A DNA stretch of 64,000 nt from Pseudomonadota bacterium (GTDB taxonomy: Bacteria > Pseudomonadota > Alphaproteobacteria > Rhizobiales > Beijerinckiaceae): assembly GCA_020161575.1 (NCBI GenBank), contig JAIUNR010000001.1, positions 558,001-622,000 on the forward strand, written 5' to 3'. The notes below the pieces were generated by a model. That model was not told the DNA's origin. It ran no database searches and worked only from the letters and a program-made list of their open reading frames with translations. A program made the translations under genes and the position numbers. How positions within the stretch are numbered: position 1 is the first letter of the stretch; each line of letters begins with the position of its first letter. Of this stretch, positions 43,864 through 53,851 are shown one piece after another.

Positions 43864-45579
43864 TCACGATATGAGCGAGAAGCGGTCGACATCGACCATG
43901 CCGAGATCCGTGATCTTGAGATGCGGAATCACCGGCAGGGGCAGGAAGGCGACCTGAAGGAAGGGCTCCTGCAAGGTTACGCCGAGGCTTTTCGCCGCCG
44001 CGCGCAGCGCGACCAGCCTCTCGCGCACATGCTCGAAGCTTTCTATGCTCATGAGGCCGGCCACGGGCAGCGCGATTTCCGCGAGAATGCGCCCTCGCGC
44101 CGCGACGACGAATCCTCCTTCGATCTCGCCGAGGCGATTGGCCGCCAGCGCCATATCCACCTCGTCTACGCCCACGAGCGTGAGGTTATGGCTGTCATGG
44201 CCGACGGAGGAGGCGATCGCGCCGCCTTTGAGCCCAAATCCCTTGACGAAGCCGCGTCCGATATTGCCGTTCTTACCGTGGCGTTCGACCACCGCGACCT
44301 TCACGATGTCGCGGGCGAGATCGCAGCCGACAAAGCCTTCTCGCGAAGGCAGATCGAAGCGCAGATGTTCGGTGATGATCTTGCCCGGCAGGACGCCGAT
44401 CACCGGCCTGTTTTCGCCGCTGCCGCTGATCATGAAATCCGCAGCTTCCAGCGCAGGCGCCTTCACGCTGTGCCGACCGACAGGCGCGATGGTGGGCCGG
44501 CCCGCGAAGAGGGCGTCGTCAACCACCCGCCCACCGGCGATGACGCCGGAAACGCAGCAGGCCTCGAGATCGTCGAGCAGGACGAGATCCGCCCGCCAGC
44601 CCGGCGCGACAAGTCCGCGATCACGCAAACCGAACAGCCGTGCGGCGGAAATCGAAGCCATGCGATAGACATCGAGCGGGCGCGCGCCCTGCGCGATCGC
44701 CGTGCGGATCAGGAAATCAAGATGGCCCTCCTCGCCGATATCGAGCGGATTGCGGTCATCGGTGCAGAAGGCCATGAAAGGGGCGTGATCCGGCGTGATC
44801 AGCGGCAGCAGCGCGTGCAGATCCTTCGAGACCGATCCCTCGCGCACCAGCACGCCCATGCCCTTGGCGAGTTTCTCGCGCGCCTCCCGCGCACTTGTCG
44901 CCTCGTGATCGGTGCGGATTCCGGCGGCGCAATAGGCATCGAGATCGCGCCCGCCGAGCAGGGGAGCGTGACCGTCGATATGCCGCCCCTGGAAGGCGGA
45001 GAGCTTGGCGAGGCATTCCGGGTCCTTCGCCAGCACGCCGGGAAAATTCATGAACTCGGCGAGGCCGATGACCTTCGGGTGATCCGCGAAGGGCAGGAGG
45101 TCTTCGACCGCCAGCCGCGCGCCCGCCGTTTCGAGAGGTGTCGCCGGCACGCAGGAAGAGAGATTGAGGCGGATATCCATGATGGTCGCCGAGGCGGCAT
45201 CGAGCGCGTAGCGCAGCGCCGCGCGCCCCAGCACATTGGCGATTTCGTGCGGGTCCCAGATGGCGGTCGTCACGCCGTGGGGCAGCACGCAACGGTCGAA
45301 TTCCGCCGGCGTGACCAGCGAACTCTCGATATGCAGATGCGTATCGATAAAGCCGGGGACGATGATCTTTCCCGCTGCCTCGATGATTCGGGAGCCTTCG
45401 TAGCGCCCGCCCGTGCCGACAATCCGCTCGCCGCAGATGGCGACGTCTCCGGCCAGAAGATCGCCGGTCACCAGATCGAGAATTGTGCCGCCGCGGATCA
45501 CGAGATCCGCCGGGATTGTTCCGCGCCCCTGATCGATCATCCGGGCCAGCCTCTCCGGCGTGACGGCTTCGTGTGGCAT
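43864..45579 (-). CDS. ade: Adenine deaminase
   Basis: Turns adenine into hypoxanthine in purine salvage. The 571-residue protein is an amidohydrolase with metal site HLHIESS near residue 82, GHAPLL and CTDDR in the catalytic domain, and the C-terminal domain characteristic of the microbial ade family ([22 protein letters not shown]). These mark it as the Ade type, distinct from the adenosine-deaminase-like Adenine aminohydrolase. It stands alone between two tRNA genes. Confidence 0.93.
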   Translation of the reverse strand: MPHEAVTPERLARMIDQGRGTIPADLVIRGGTILDLVTGDLLAGDVAICGERIVGTGGRYEGSRIIEAAGKIIVPGFIDTHLHIESSLVTPAEFDRCVLPHGVTTAIWDPHEIANVLGRAALRYALDAASATIMDIRLNLSSCVPATPLETAGARLAVEDLLPFADHPKVIGLAEFMNFPGVLAKDPECLAKLSAFQGRHIDGHAPLLGGRDLDAYCAAGIRTDHEATSAREAREKLAKGMGVLVREGSVSKDLHALLPLITPDHAPFMAFCTDDRNPLDIGEEGHLDFLIRTAIAQGARPLDVYRMASISAARLFGLRDRGLVAPGWRADLVLLDDLEACCVSGVIAGGRVVDDALFAGRPTIAPVGRHSVKAPALEAADFMISGSGENRPVIGVLPGKIITEHLRFDLPSREGFVGCDLARDIVKVAVVERHGKNGNIGRGFVKGFGLKGGAIASSVGHDSHNLTLVGVDEVDMALAANRLGEIEGGFVVAARGRILAEIALPVAGLMSIESFEHVRERLVALRAAAKSLGVTLQEPFLQVAFLPLPVIPHLKITDLGMVDVDRFSLIS

Positions 45580-45696
45580 GCGATGCGTCCTGCAGATGAG
45601 GTCTGTTCCTCGGGGGAGGGCATCATCGCAGCAGCAAACGCAGCGTCAACCGTTCCCGAAGGAAAGGGAAAGAACGTTTGCGCGGGGCGGGGAAAT

Positions 45697-45770
45697 TGGA
45701 GGCCTCGGAGGGAATCGAACCCCCGTACAAGGATTTGCAGTCCTCTGCGTAACCACTCCGCCACGAGGCC
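45697..45770 (-). tRNA. tRNA-Cys (anticodon GCA)
   Basis: A 74-base cloverleaf on the minus strand: acceptor GGCCTCG with CGAGGCC, anticodon loop CTGCAAA giving GCA, TpsiC GTTCGAT, discriminator base U (required for cysteine tRNA) and encoded CCA. Confidence 0.97.
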
Positions 45771-45948
45771 TCGCGATCGGAAGAGGGCCTATAGCCCGCC
45801 CATGATGCCCCCGGCAAGAGACCTCGGCAGGAAAGCCGCGTTTTTTTGTCTTTCCACGGGGGGGAAGTTCAGGGCCCCATTTTTTTTCGCGCATGGCGCA
45901 AGAAAGGGTTTGCATCGGCCGGTGATTTTGCTAAACGCCAGCCCTCAT

Positions 45949-46024
45949 TCCTCGATAGCTCAGTTGGTAGAGCGTTCGACTGTTAATCGAATGGTCGCTG
46001 GTTCGAGTCCAGCTCGAGGAGCCA
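45949..46024 (+). tRNA. tRNA-Asn (anticodon GTT)
   Basis: A 76-base cloverleaf: acceptor TCCTCGA with TCGAGGA, D-loop AGTTGGTAG, anticodon loop CTGTTAA giving GTT, TpsiC GTTCGAG, discriminator G and encoded CCA. Confidence 0.98.
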
Positions 46025-46256
46025 CTCTTTCTTCCCTTGATTCGAATTCGTGCGACCCTTTTGGTCGCATGAGGGTGCGCTCAACCCGTTTGCAGGCGCA
46101 AGCGAGCTGAAACTTGTGGGAAGTTTCGCCGGTTTTTGCCTGCCGAACAGCCATTATACGCTGCTCCAGTTGCGGATGACCGGCAAGCTCTGCTACCTCT
46201 TGAGCGGACATGCTTCCGAGGGAAGCGAACGCGCATCCGCGCATGGGGGTCGTGCG

Positions 46257-47666
46257 ATGAACTGGGAATTCCTCAAGAAGAATCGCGACACGCGGGGCCG
46301 GGACGACGCGATCGATCTCGTTTCCCCCGAGGAACAGAAGCAGCTTCCGGCGGATGTGCGCATGCTGCGGCTTCTCGATCCGCGCGCGCTCGGCGTCGCT
46401 GCGGAAACGGTCCGCGTCAATCTCGACGATTTCGAGGCGACCCTCGCGGAAGTGGGGCGCCTGCCGGAACGTTTCCGGCTGGTGATGAACCCGATCGAGA
46501 ATGCACTGAAATCCATGGCGCTGCTGCGCAACCGCGTCGAGGTGCTGGAAAGCGGTCTCGCGGCCGAACAGCGCAAGGCGGCCGCGCTCGCGACCGATCT
46601 CGGGCGAATCAAGGCGGATGCGGAGCGGCAGGCCTTCTCCCTCAAATCCGAGGAAAGCAACACGGTCTCGCTGCGTGAGCAGCTTGCGGCTTCCGAGGCG
46701 AATCTCTCCGCGATCCGGCAGGAAAATGCCGATCTTTCCGCCCGTCTCGGGCGTGTCGAGCCGCTGCTGCGTGAAACCGTCGTCGCCAAGGAGGCGCTGG
46801 AGGCGGAGTTCGAGCATCTGCGCAAGGCGAAGGTGCAGGTCGAGGACGATGTCGTCACGCTCAAGGCCGAGCTGATCGCCACCGTGGACAAGCTCGCCGA
46901 CCACGAGAATCTCAGCGCCACGCTTCAGGCGACCAACCAGAAGCAGATGGACCGGATCGAGGAAACGGCGAAGATGGTCGCCGATCTCGAGGCATCGCTC
47001 AAATCCACGACAGACAAGCTCTCCTTCGCTTCGGCTGCCCTGGTGCGCGAACGCAACGCGGCGCGTAACCTCCGTGCGGAGAACGAGCAGCTCACCAAGG
47101 AGCGCGAGGAAAGCCAGCTCGCGTACGAATCGAAGATCGACGCCTCGCGCGCGCGGTATGAATTCGTCGAGCGGACCTTGCAGGAGGTGCGTTCGCGCTT
47201 CCATGAGGAAACCCGCCAGCTCTCCGTGGCCCGCCGCGAGCGGGCGGAGCGGGATCGCGAGATCGGCCGCCTGACACTGGCGCTCGAATCGGCCCAGCGC
47301 GAGGCTTCGGATCTGCGTGGGCAGGTCTCGGCGGCTTCGGAGCAATCCGCTTCGTCGAGCACCTTGCTCGCCGCCGAGGTGGAATCTCGCCGCAAGGTCG
47401 AGCTGGAGCTCGATCTGCTGCGTTCGGAAAATTCCAGCCTTTCGCTCAAGCTGCGGTCGGTCAACGATTCTGTCCAGAATATCGAGACGGGTATCGCGGA
47501 CACGACAGCCAAGCTCCAGAATCGTATTTCCGAATTGCTGGCGGAGAACGAGCAGTTGCGCTCGGCGCTCTCTGTCGCCCGCAAGACGCAGGATACGGAA
47601 TACGACAAGGAGTTCGAGTTCCTCTTCGCACAGGATGAGGAAACGAATGTCGTGACACTGCGGTGA
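46257..47666 (+). CDS. Long coiled-coil protein, crescentin-like
   Basis: 469 residues, almost all a continuous heptad-rich coiled coil from about residue 80 to 450, with a short non-coil head (MNWEFLKKNRDTRGRD) and acidic tail ending VVTLR. There is no signal peptide, membrane helix or enzyme motif, so it should be a cytoplasmic filament-type protein. The architecture and length are close to crescentin, the intermediate-filament-like protein that curves Caulobacter cells (about 457 residues), and to related rod-domain proteins of Rhizobiales. Homology is my inference from architecture and composition. The start is the ATG after GGGGG at 46257. Confidence 0.7.
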   Translation: MNWEFLKKNRDTRGRDDAIDLVSPEEQKQLPADVRMLRLLDPRALGVAAETVRVNLDDFEATLAEVGRLPERFRLVMNPIENALKSMALLRNRVEVLESGLAAEQRKAAALATDLGRIKADAERQAFSLKSEESNTVSLREQLAASEANLSAIRQENADLSARLGRVEPLLRETVVAKEALEAEFEHLRKAKVQVEDDVVTLKAELIATVDKLADHENLSATLQATNQKQMDRIEETAKMVADLEASLKSTTDKLSFASAALVRERNAARNLRAENEQLTKEREESQLAYESKIDASRARYEFVERTLQEVRSRFHEETRQLSVARRERAERDREIGRLTLALESAQREASDLRGQVSAASEQSASSSTLLAAEVESRRKVELELDLLRSENSSLSLKLRSVNDSVQNIETGIADTTAKLQNRISELLAENEQLRSALSVARKTQDTEYDKEFEFLFAQDEETNVVTLR

Positions 47667-47800
47667 TCCGATTTGGCTTGTACCGCTCTGGTGTGCTTGG
47701 CCGGGCGTTTTGAGCGCTTGCTTTCCGCGCCGCGCTCGCGCAGAAGCGATGCATGCCTGCGCGAGCGCGCGCCTCCGCTTTGCTGATCAGGAAGCCGGAA

Positions 47801-48490
47801 ATGACCGATATGCAATACGCCCAGCCCCATCTGGCCCGCCGCGTGATGGTGGATAACCAGATCCGCACCTTCGATGTCACAAGCGCCGAGACGCTCGCGG
47901 CTTTTGATTCCGTACCGCGCGAAATGTTCGTGGCTGAAAAGGATCAGGCGATCGCCTATTCCGACGGCCATCTGCGCGTGGGCGAAGGGCAGGGCGAACG
48001 GCCTCTTCTTCTTCCGCTTGCGCTCGCGCGGCTTATCCAGGCGCTGGCCCCTAGGGCAGGCGAACGCGCGCTCGATGTGATGAGCGGTACCGGATATCCC
48101 GCCGCGTTGTTGGCGGCGATGGGGCTGCATGTCACTTTCGCCGAGAGCGATGGGGCGAATGTCGAGCTTGCCCGGAAGGCGTTGGCGCAGGCGGGGACGT
48201 CGGTGACGATCCTGCCCGCGCAGCCCGGCATTTCCGCCGAGGCAGGCGTGAAGATCGGCGGGGCGGGCTTCGATGTGATTCTCGTCAGTGGCGCCAGCGA
48301 GCTTGAGCCGCGGGGCTTTTTTCCGCTGTTGGCCGAAGGCGGACGCCTTGGCATTTTCCGGCGTGATGGCGGCGTCACGCGCGCGATGGTTTATCTCAAG
48401 GCGAATGGCGTGGTGGGCGCAAAGCGTGTTTTCGACGCGCAGACAAGCATCCTGCCGGGATTCTCCGCCGAACCAGTTTTCATGTTTTGA
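47801..48490 (+). CDS. Protein-L-isoaspartate O-methyltransferase family protein
   Basis: 229 residues of the Pcm family. The N-terminal MVDNQIRTFDVT and VPREMFVAEKDQAIAYSDGHL are typical of the alphaproteobacterial version, and ALDVMSGTGYPAALLAAMG is the SAM-binding motif I. Pcm repairs damaged Asp/Asn residues; this subgroup, found upstream of tolC genes, has a weaker active-site match and may have another methyl acceptor. Start MTDMQYAQ has GGAA upstream. Confidence 0.82.
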   Translation: MTDMQYAQPHLARRVMVDNQIRTFDVTSAETLAAFDSVPREMFVAEKDQAIAYSDGHLRVGEGQGERPLLLPLALARLIQALAPRAGERALDVMSGTGYPAALLAAMGLHVTFAESDGANVELARKALAQAGTSVTILPAQPGISAEAGVKIGGAGFDVILVSGASELEPRGFFPLLAEGGRLGIFRRDGGVTRAMVYLKANGVVGAKRVFDAQTSILPGFSAEPVFMF

Positions 48491-48684
48491 CGTTTTTCGT
48501 CATTTCGTCACGAGTGTCGCCTTTGCGCCGCACTGGATACCAAAACCGTGGGATGAGCAGGGCGCTTTCCTAACGGAAGGTTTACATCCAGGAACACGGC
48601 GCTAGAAGTGTCCATTGGGTGCGGCCTTATTTCGTTCTTGCCGGCGCATTCTTGCGCTTATTGCAACTTGATGTCGGGTGTCTC

Positions 48685-50061
48685 GTGGTTCGTTCCAGAT
48701 CTTTTCTTTTCGGAATCGCTGTTCTGAGTGGACTTGGCTGGTCAGGCGTGTCTCGGGCACAGGACCTGAATTCGGCGCTTGCGAATGCCTATCGTGTCAA
48801 CCCCGACCTGAATGCGGCGCGCGCGAATACGCGCGGTGTCGATGAGAGCGTACCGACCGCCAAGGCCGCAGGCCGCCCGAAAGTCTCCGCGACCGGTGAT
48901 ATCGGCGCCAATTCCATCGACTCGAAATCGCCAGGCCGGCGTGGCCATACGGAGCTTTTCCCCGGTGGGGTGGGGCTGACCGTCACCCAGACGCTGTATG
49001 CCGGCGGACGGATCTCGGCCGGCATCGGCGCGGCGGAATCGAGCGTGCTCGCCGCGCGCGAGACGCTGCGCAACACCGAGCAGAACACCCTCCTCGACGG
49101 CGTGAACGCCTATATGAACGTTGTGCGTGACACGGCGATTCTGAATCTGAGGCAAAACAACGTCAACGTGCTGATGGAGCAGGTCCGCCAGACCAAGGAT
49201 CGCTTCAATGTCGGCGAGGTGACGCGGACGGATGTGGCGCAATCCGAGGCGCGTCTCGCCGGCTCGCGCTCTGAGCTTGCGCTCTCCCGATCCAATCTTC
49301 AGGCTTCCATCGCGCGCTTCAAGCAGGTGCTCGGGCTCGATCCGAAGAAGCTTGCGCCCGTCCAGCCCTATTCCCTTTCGCGCCTGCCGAAATCGCAAGG
49401 CGAGGCTGTGAATCGCGCCCTGCAGGACCACCCGGCGATCGCCGCCGCCTTGCACGGCGTCGATGTGCAGACCCTCCAGATCAAGGTGGTGGAGGGAGAG
49501 CTTCTGCCGACCGTGACCGTACAGGGCAATCTTTCCCGCCGCTATGACACGCAGGTCGAGAAGGACCGGCGCAGTTCCGCCTCCATCGTGGGGCAGGTCT
49601 CCATTCCGCTTTACGACGGCGGCTCTGCCTATTCGCGCACCCGTGCGGCGAAGGAAACCCTTGGCGAGCGGCAGTTGCAGGTTGATTCCGCGCGCGATCG
49701 TGTCGTCGCGGCGGTCGTCTCGGCCTGGGCGTTGATCCAGGCGACGGGCTTCCAGATCGAGGGGGCTGCCGCGCAGGTCGCTGCGGCGGAAATCGCGCTC
49801 AATGGCGTCAAGGAAGAAGCGCGCGTGGGGCAGCGCACCACGCTTGATGTCCTCAACGCCCAGCAGGAACTGCTCAATGCCCGTGTCGCGCAGGTTACGG
49901 CGCAGCGCGACCGCGTTGTCGCCTCCTATTCGCTGCTCGCGGCTACCGGCCAGCTCTCCGGGCGTACGCTCGGGCTCAAGATCGCGGCCTATGACCCCAA
50001 GGTCCATTACGAGCAGGTCAAGGACAGCTGGCTCGGTTTGCGCACGCCCAGCGGGAATTGA
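48685..50061 (+). CDS. TolC-type outer membrane channel protein
   Basis: 458 residues of the OEP family (two PF02321 repeats): LADLNSALANAYRVNPDLNAARA-like repeats at each half, LFPGGVGLTVTQTLYAGGRIS and VSIPLYDGGSAYSRTRAAKE. It forms the outer membrane tunnel for type I secretion or drug efflux with an inner membrane partner, which is not in the window. I choose a GTG start at 48685 because it gives a clean signal peptide ending SRA-QDL; a GTG at 48619 would add 22 hydrophobic residues. A terminator follows. Confidence 0.87.
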   Translation: MVRSRSFLFGIAVLSGLGWSGVSRAQDLNSALANAYRVNPDLNAARANTRGVDESVPTAKAAGRPKVSATGDIGANSIDSKSPGRRGHTELFPGGVGLTVTQTLYAGGRISAGIGAAESSVLAARETLRNTEQNTLLDGVNAYMNVVRDTAILNLRQNNVNVLMEQVRQTKDRFNVGEVTRTDVAQSEARLAGSRSELALSRSNLQASIARFKQVLGLDPKKLAPVQPYSLSRLPKSQGEAVNRALQDHPAIAAALHGVDVQTLQIKVVEGELLPTVTVQGNLSRRYDTQVEKDRRSSASIVGQVSIPLYDGGSAYSRTRAAKETLGERQLQVDSARDRVVAAVVSAWALIQATGFQIEGAAAQVAAAEIALNGVKEEARVGQRTTLDVLNAQQELLNARVAQVTAQRDRVVASYSLLAATGQLSGRTLGLKIAAYDPKVHYEQVKDSWLGLRTPSGN

Positions 50062-50177
50062 AGTAATTTTCCCCAGTCTCTTCCGGCATATGCACGGCGT
50101 TGCTTGATCCGCACCTCCGTGCTGCCATACTCGCGATAAGCGGCGAGTGATTCTTTCTCCGTCGAAGGTATTTGGGT

Positions 50178-50202
50178 CCCGCCATCGGAAATGGCGGGTT
50201 TT
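50178..50202 (+). terminator. Intrinsic terminator downstream of the TolC-type gene
   Basis: CCCGCCAT-CGGAA-ATGGCGGG makes a perfect 8-bp stem followed by TTTT, between the TolC-type gene and the PopZ gene. Confidence 0.8.
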
Positions 50203-50234
50203 GTCGCACGAAATTGCAAGGAACGGAGCTCTTC

Positions 50235-50828
50235 ATGTCCGCCAAAGCCGGCGCCGCGCAGGAGATCAAGGACGACAACGAACCGTCCATGGAGGAGATC
50301 CTTGCTTCCATCCGCAAGATCATCGCGGATGACAGCCTCGGCACCAAGAAGGACGAGCCGGCGCCCAAGAAGCCGGCGGCCAAGAAAGAGCCGGAACCGG
50401 CGCCCGCCGAGGACGAGGATGTGCTCGATCTGGCCGAGGTCGCGGTGGTTGCCAGCGTTCCCGAGGAAGTTTCGGTGATGGAAGAGCCCGCCCCCGAGCC
50501 GGTGCCGGAAGTTGCGCTTGAGCCGGCTCCGGTTCCCGTACCGGAAGTGATGCTGGAGCCCGCCCCGATGCCGCAACCCGCCGCCGCGCCCATCCACAAT
50601 GTCGCCCAGCTCGAAGAGCGCATCATTTCCGAGAATACCGGCTCGCTGGTGGCGCAGGCTTTCCAGACGCTTTCGCGCAATACCCCGCTGCCCGCGCCGG
50701 GCCGTTCGCTGGAAGATGTCGTGGCCGAACTCCTGCGTCCGATGCTGCGCGGCTGGCTTGACGATCACCTTCCCGGCATCGTCGAGAAGATGGTCAAGGC
50801 GGAGATCGAGCGCGTTTCGCGCGGTTGA
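50235..50828 (+). CDS. popZ: PopZ-like polar organising protein (DUF2497)
   Basis: 197 residues. The N-terminal helix EPSMEEILASIRKIIADD and the C-terminal helices (LEDVVAELLRPMLRGWLDDHLP and IVEKMVKAEIERVSRG) are the conserved parts of PopZ/DUF2497. Between them lies the acidic, proline-rich linker (EPAPEPVPEVALEPAPVP). PopZ forms a polar matrix that anchors chromosome origins and cell-cycle proteins; in Rhizobiales it marks the growing pole. It lies upstream of valS, the usual order in this group. CGGAG precedes the start. Confidence 0.9.
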   Translation: MSAKAGAAQEIKDDNEPSMEEILASIRKIIADDSLGTKKDEPAPKKPAAKKEPEPAPAEDEDVLDLAEVAVVASVPEEVSVMEEPAPEPVPEVALEPAPVPVPEVMLEPAPMPQPAAAPIHNVAQLEERIISENTGSLVAQAFQTLSRNTPLPAPGRSLEDVVAELLRPMLRGWLDDHLPGIVEKMVKAEIERVSRG

Positions 50829-50891
50829 TCGCCCGCCTTGCGGGCATTGCCGCTTGAATCGCGGATTTGAGCGTTTTACACGAAATCGACC

Positions 50892-50915
50892 GGGCGCCGC
50901 GCTGGCGCCCTTTTT
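50892..50915 (+). terminator. Intrinsic terminator of the PopZ gene
   Basis: GGGCGCC-GCGCT-GGCGCCC is a perfect 7-bp GC stem followed by TTTTT, 63 bases after the PopZ stop codon and before valS. Confidence 0.86.
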
Positions 50916-50974
50916 CATGTTTGAGAAACAGGCTGCGCGGCAATTTGCGTCGCAGGGCTGACGGTGTGAGCGAG

Positions 50975-53797
50975 ATGGACAAGACTTTCGACCCGCAATC
51001 GATCGAAACCCGCGTGAATGCGGAATGGGAGAAATCGGGCGCGTTCAGGGCTGGCGCGCCCGGACGTGGCAACGCGGAAGCCTTCACCATTGTCATCCCG
51101 CCGCCGAATGTCACCGGCTCGCTGCATATGGGCCATGCGCTCAACAACACGTTGCAGGATGTCCTTTGCCGCTACTGGCGCATGAAGGGCAAGGATGTGC
51201 TCTGGCAGCCGGGCACCGATCACGCCGGCATCGCCACGCAGATGGTGGTCGAGCGCCAGATGGCCGAGCGCAAGGAGCCGGATCGCCACGTGATTGGCCG
51301 CGACAAATTCCTCGACAAGATCTGGACCTGGAAGGAAGAAAGCGGCGGCACCATCGTCAACCAGCTCAAGCGGCTCGGCGCTTCGTGCGATTGGTCGCGC
51401 GAGCGCTTCACCATGGGCAATCGCGCGGATGGCGAGAGCGGCCAGATGCAGCGGGCCGTGATCGCCTTCTTCAACGCGCTCAACGACAAGGGCCTGCTCT
51501 ACAAGGCCAAGCGCCTCGTCAACTGGGACCCCAAGCTGCTGACCGCGATCTCGGATCTCGAGGTCGAGCAGAAGGAGGTCAAGGGCAGCTTTGCGTGGGC
51601 CAGGGGAGAACTGGACAAGGAAGGAAACCCGAAGCCTTTCGATGCTGCGGCGCTCGGCAAGCTCCTGGAGCGCGAGCCGGGCGGGCATCTCTACTATTTT
51701 GATTATCCCATCGCCGGCGAGACCTACGATGCGGAAAACCCCGAGACCTATATCACCGTCGCGACCACCCGGCCGGAGACGATGCTGGGCGATACCGGCA
51801 TCGCGGTGCATCCCGAAAACGAACGGCTGAAGCATCTCATCGGCAGGAAGGCGGTGCTGCCGCTGGTTGGCCGTGAGATCCCCATCGTCGCGGATGAATA
51901 TGCCGATCCCGAGAAGGGCACCGGCGCGGTGAAGATCACGCCCGCGCATGATTTCAACGATTTCGAGGTGGGCAAAAGGCGCGATCTCGCCGTCACCAAC
52001 ATGATGGGCCGGGAAGGGGTGATCGACCTTTCCGATGCTGCTTTCGAAGGAATCCCGGATGAAACGCGCGCGTTGCACGGCATGCCGCGCTTCAAGGCCC
52101 GCTTGCGCGTGGTCGAGATGATGGAGGCGACGAACCGTCTTCGCAAGATCGAGCCGCATCTCCAGCAGGTGCCGCATGGTGACCGCTCGGGCGTGCCGAT
52201 CGAGCCCTGGCTCACCGATCAATGGTATGTCGATGTCGCCCCGCTCGCCGCGAAGGCGATGGAATGGGTGCGTGCCGGCACGGTGAAGATCCTGCCCGCC
52301 AACAAGGAAGCCGATTTCTTCCGCTGGATGGAGAATATCCAGCCCTGGTGCATCTCGCGCCAGCTCTGGTGGGGGCATCAGATTCCGGCATGGTATGGAC
52401 CGGACGGCGAATACGTGATCGCCGTAAGCGAAGCCGAGGCGCGTGCGAAAGCCGATGCTAAATGGGGCGCCGGCGCCGCGATCACCCGCGATTCCGATGT
52501 CCTCGACACCTGGTTCTCCTCGGCGCTCTGGCCGTTCTCGACGCTGGGCTGGCCGGAAGAAACGCCGGAGCTCTCGAAATACTACCCGACCTCGGTGCTG
52601 GTGACGGCGGCGGATATCCTCTTCTTCTGGGTCGCGCGCATGATGATGGCCTCGGCCGCGCTCGATCTCGAAGCGCCGTTCGAGACCGTCTATCTCCACG
52701 GCCTCGTGCGCGACGAAAAGGGACGCAAGATGTCCAAGAGCGTCGGCAACGTGCTCGATCCGCTGGTCGTGATCGACCAGCTCGGCGCCGATGCGCTGCG
52801 CTTCACCATCGCCTCCTTCGCGGCGCAGGGGCGCGACCCCAAGATCGGCGTCAAGACCGCCGAGGGCTATCGCAATTTCTGCACCAAGCTGTGGAACGCC
52901 TCGCGCTTCGCCGAAATGAACGAATGCCGCCGCGCCCATGGCTTCGATCCGCGCACGGTGAAGGAGCCGCTCAACATCTGGGCCATCGGCGAGGCAGACA
53001 AGGCGCTGGCCGAGATTTCCGCCGGCATCGAGGGCTATCGCTTCAACGAGGCGGCTTTGGCCGCCTACAAGTTCACCTGGAACACCTTCTGCGATTGGTA
53101 TGTGGAGCTGGCCAAGCCCGCGCTTCAGGGTGCTGATGGCGCGGCGAAGGACGAGACCCGCGCTACCACGGCCTTCCTGCTCGATCGCATCGTGACGATG
53201 CTGCACCCGTTCATGCCCTATATTACCGAGGAGCTTTTCTCGGCCTATGCCGAACAGGCGGGCAAGCCCAACGCGAACCTGCTTTGCATGGAAGCCTGGC
53301 CGGCCCCTGTCGGCATCGAAGCGGCGCAAGCGGAAGCGGAAATCGGCTTCATCGTCGATCTCATCACCGAAATCCGCTCGGCGCGTGCCGAGATGAACGT
53401 GCCGGTCGCGACCGTGGCGCCGCTGGCTTTCATCGCCCTCGATGGCGCGGTGAAAACGCGCGTCGAGGCTTCGGGCGAGGTGCTGCGTCGCCTCGCGCGC
53501 GTCTCCGAATTGCAGTTCCTGCCGGAAGCGCCGGCGCAGAGCGTCCAGATCGTCGTGCGCGGTGTCGTCGCATGCATCCCGCTGGCGGGGATCATCGATT
53601 TCGCGGCCGAGAAGAAGCGCCTTTCAGGCGAGCGCGACAAGCTCGCCAAGGATATCGAGGGGACGATGAGGAAGCTCGGCAACCCGGATTTTCTGGCGCG
53701 CGCGCCGGAGGAAGTGATCGAGGAAAACCGCGAGCGCGTGGCGGAGGCCGAAGCGCGCATCGCGCGGGTTGATGAGGCGCTCAAACGGTTGGGCTGA
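50975..53797 (+). CDS. valS: Valine--tRNA ligase
   Basis: 940 residues. Class I signature HMGH (51-54, the HIGH motif) and GRKMSKSVGN (near 585, KMSKS) frame the catalytic domain, with the CP1 editing insertion between (ATTRPETMLGDTGIAVHP). The anticodon domain and a C-terminal coiled-coil arm (AEKKRLSGERDKLAKDIEG) complete a full-length enzyme. Start MDKTFDPQSIETRV at 50975 is standard; the longer frame upstream includes the PopZ terminator and is rejected. Confidence 0.97.
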   Translation: MDKTFDPQSIETRVNAEWEKSGAFRAGAPGRGNAEAFTIVIPPPNVTGSLHMGHALNNTLQDVLCRYWRMKGKDVLWQPGTDHAGIATQMVVERQMAERKEPDRHVIGRDKFLDKIWTWKEESGGTIVNQLKRLGASCDWSRERFTMGNRADGESGQMQRAVIAFFNALNDKGLLYKAKRLVNWDPKLLTAISDLEVEQKEVKGSFAWARGELDKEGNPKPFDAAALGKLLEREPGGHLYYFDYPIAGETYDAENPETYITVATTRPETMLGDTGIAVHPENERLKHLIGRKAVLPLVGREIPIVADEYADPEKGTGAVKITPAHDFNDFEVGKRRDLAVTNMMGREGVIDLSDAAFEGIPDETRALHGMPRFKARLRVVEMMEATNRLRKIEPHLQQVPHGDRSGVPIEPWLTDQWYVDVAPLAAKAMEWVRAGTVKILPANKEADFFRWMENIQPWCISRQLWWGHQIPAWYGPDGEYVIAVSEAEARAKADAKWGAGAAITRDSDVLDTWFSSALWPFSTLGWPEETPELSKYYPTSVLVTAADILFFWVARMMMASAALDLEAPFETVYLHGLVRDEKGRKMSKSVGNVLDPLVVIDQLGADALRFTIASFAAQGRDPKIGVKTAEGYRNFCTKLWNASRFAEMNECRRAHGFDPRTVKEPLNIWAIGEADKALAEISAGIEGYRFNEAALAAYKFTWNTFCDWYVELAKPALQGADGAAKDETRATTAFLLDRIVTMLHPFMPYITEELFSAYAEQAGKPNANLLCMEAWPAPVGIEAAQAEAEIGFIVDLITEIRSARAEMNVPVATVAPLAFIALDGAVKTRVEASGEVLRRLARVSELQFLPEAPAQSVQIVVRGVVACIPLAGIIDFAAEKKRLSGERDKLAKDIEGTMRKLGNPDFLARAPEEVIEENRERVAEAEARIARVDEALKRLG

Positions 53798-53826
53798 TAC
53801 AAAAATTGTTAAGAATCGTGGCTAGT

Positions 53827-53845
53827 CTCCTCGCGCGCCGAGGAG
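53827..53845 (+). promoter_or_regulatory. Hairpin covering the Shine-Dalgarno sequence of phoD
   Basis: CTCCTCG-CGCGC-CGAGGAG is a perfect 7-bp stem whose right strand is the Shine-Dalgarno sequence (GAGGAG), six bases before the ATG at 53852. No T tract follows. The fold would block initiation unless melted. Confidence 0.5.
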
Positions 53846-53851
53846 AATCCC

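Noticed and set aside
45824-45848. CGGC/GCCG stem with TTTTTTT near 45830 as a terminator
   Set aside because: The stem has only four base pairs and no plus-strand gene ends there.
43921-46110. 729-codon open frame running through ade, tRNA-Cys and tRNA-Asn
   Set aside because: It reads through two tRNA genes and opposite adenine deaminase, so it cannot be a real protein.
50915-53329. 804-codon open frame opposite valS
   Set aside because: Antisense shadow of a complete aminoacyl-tRNA synthetase; no motif, no start signal.
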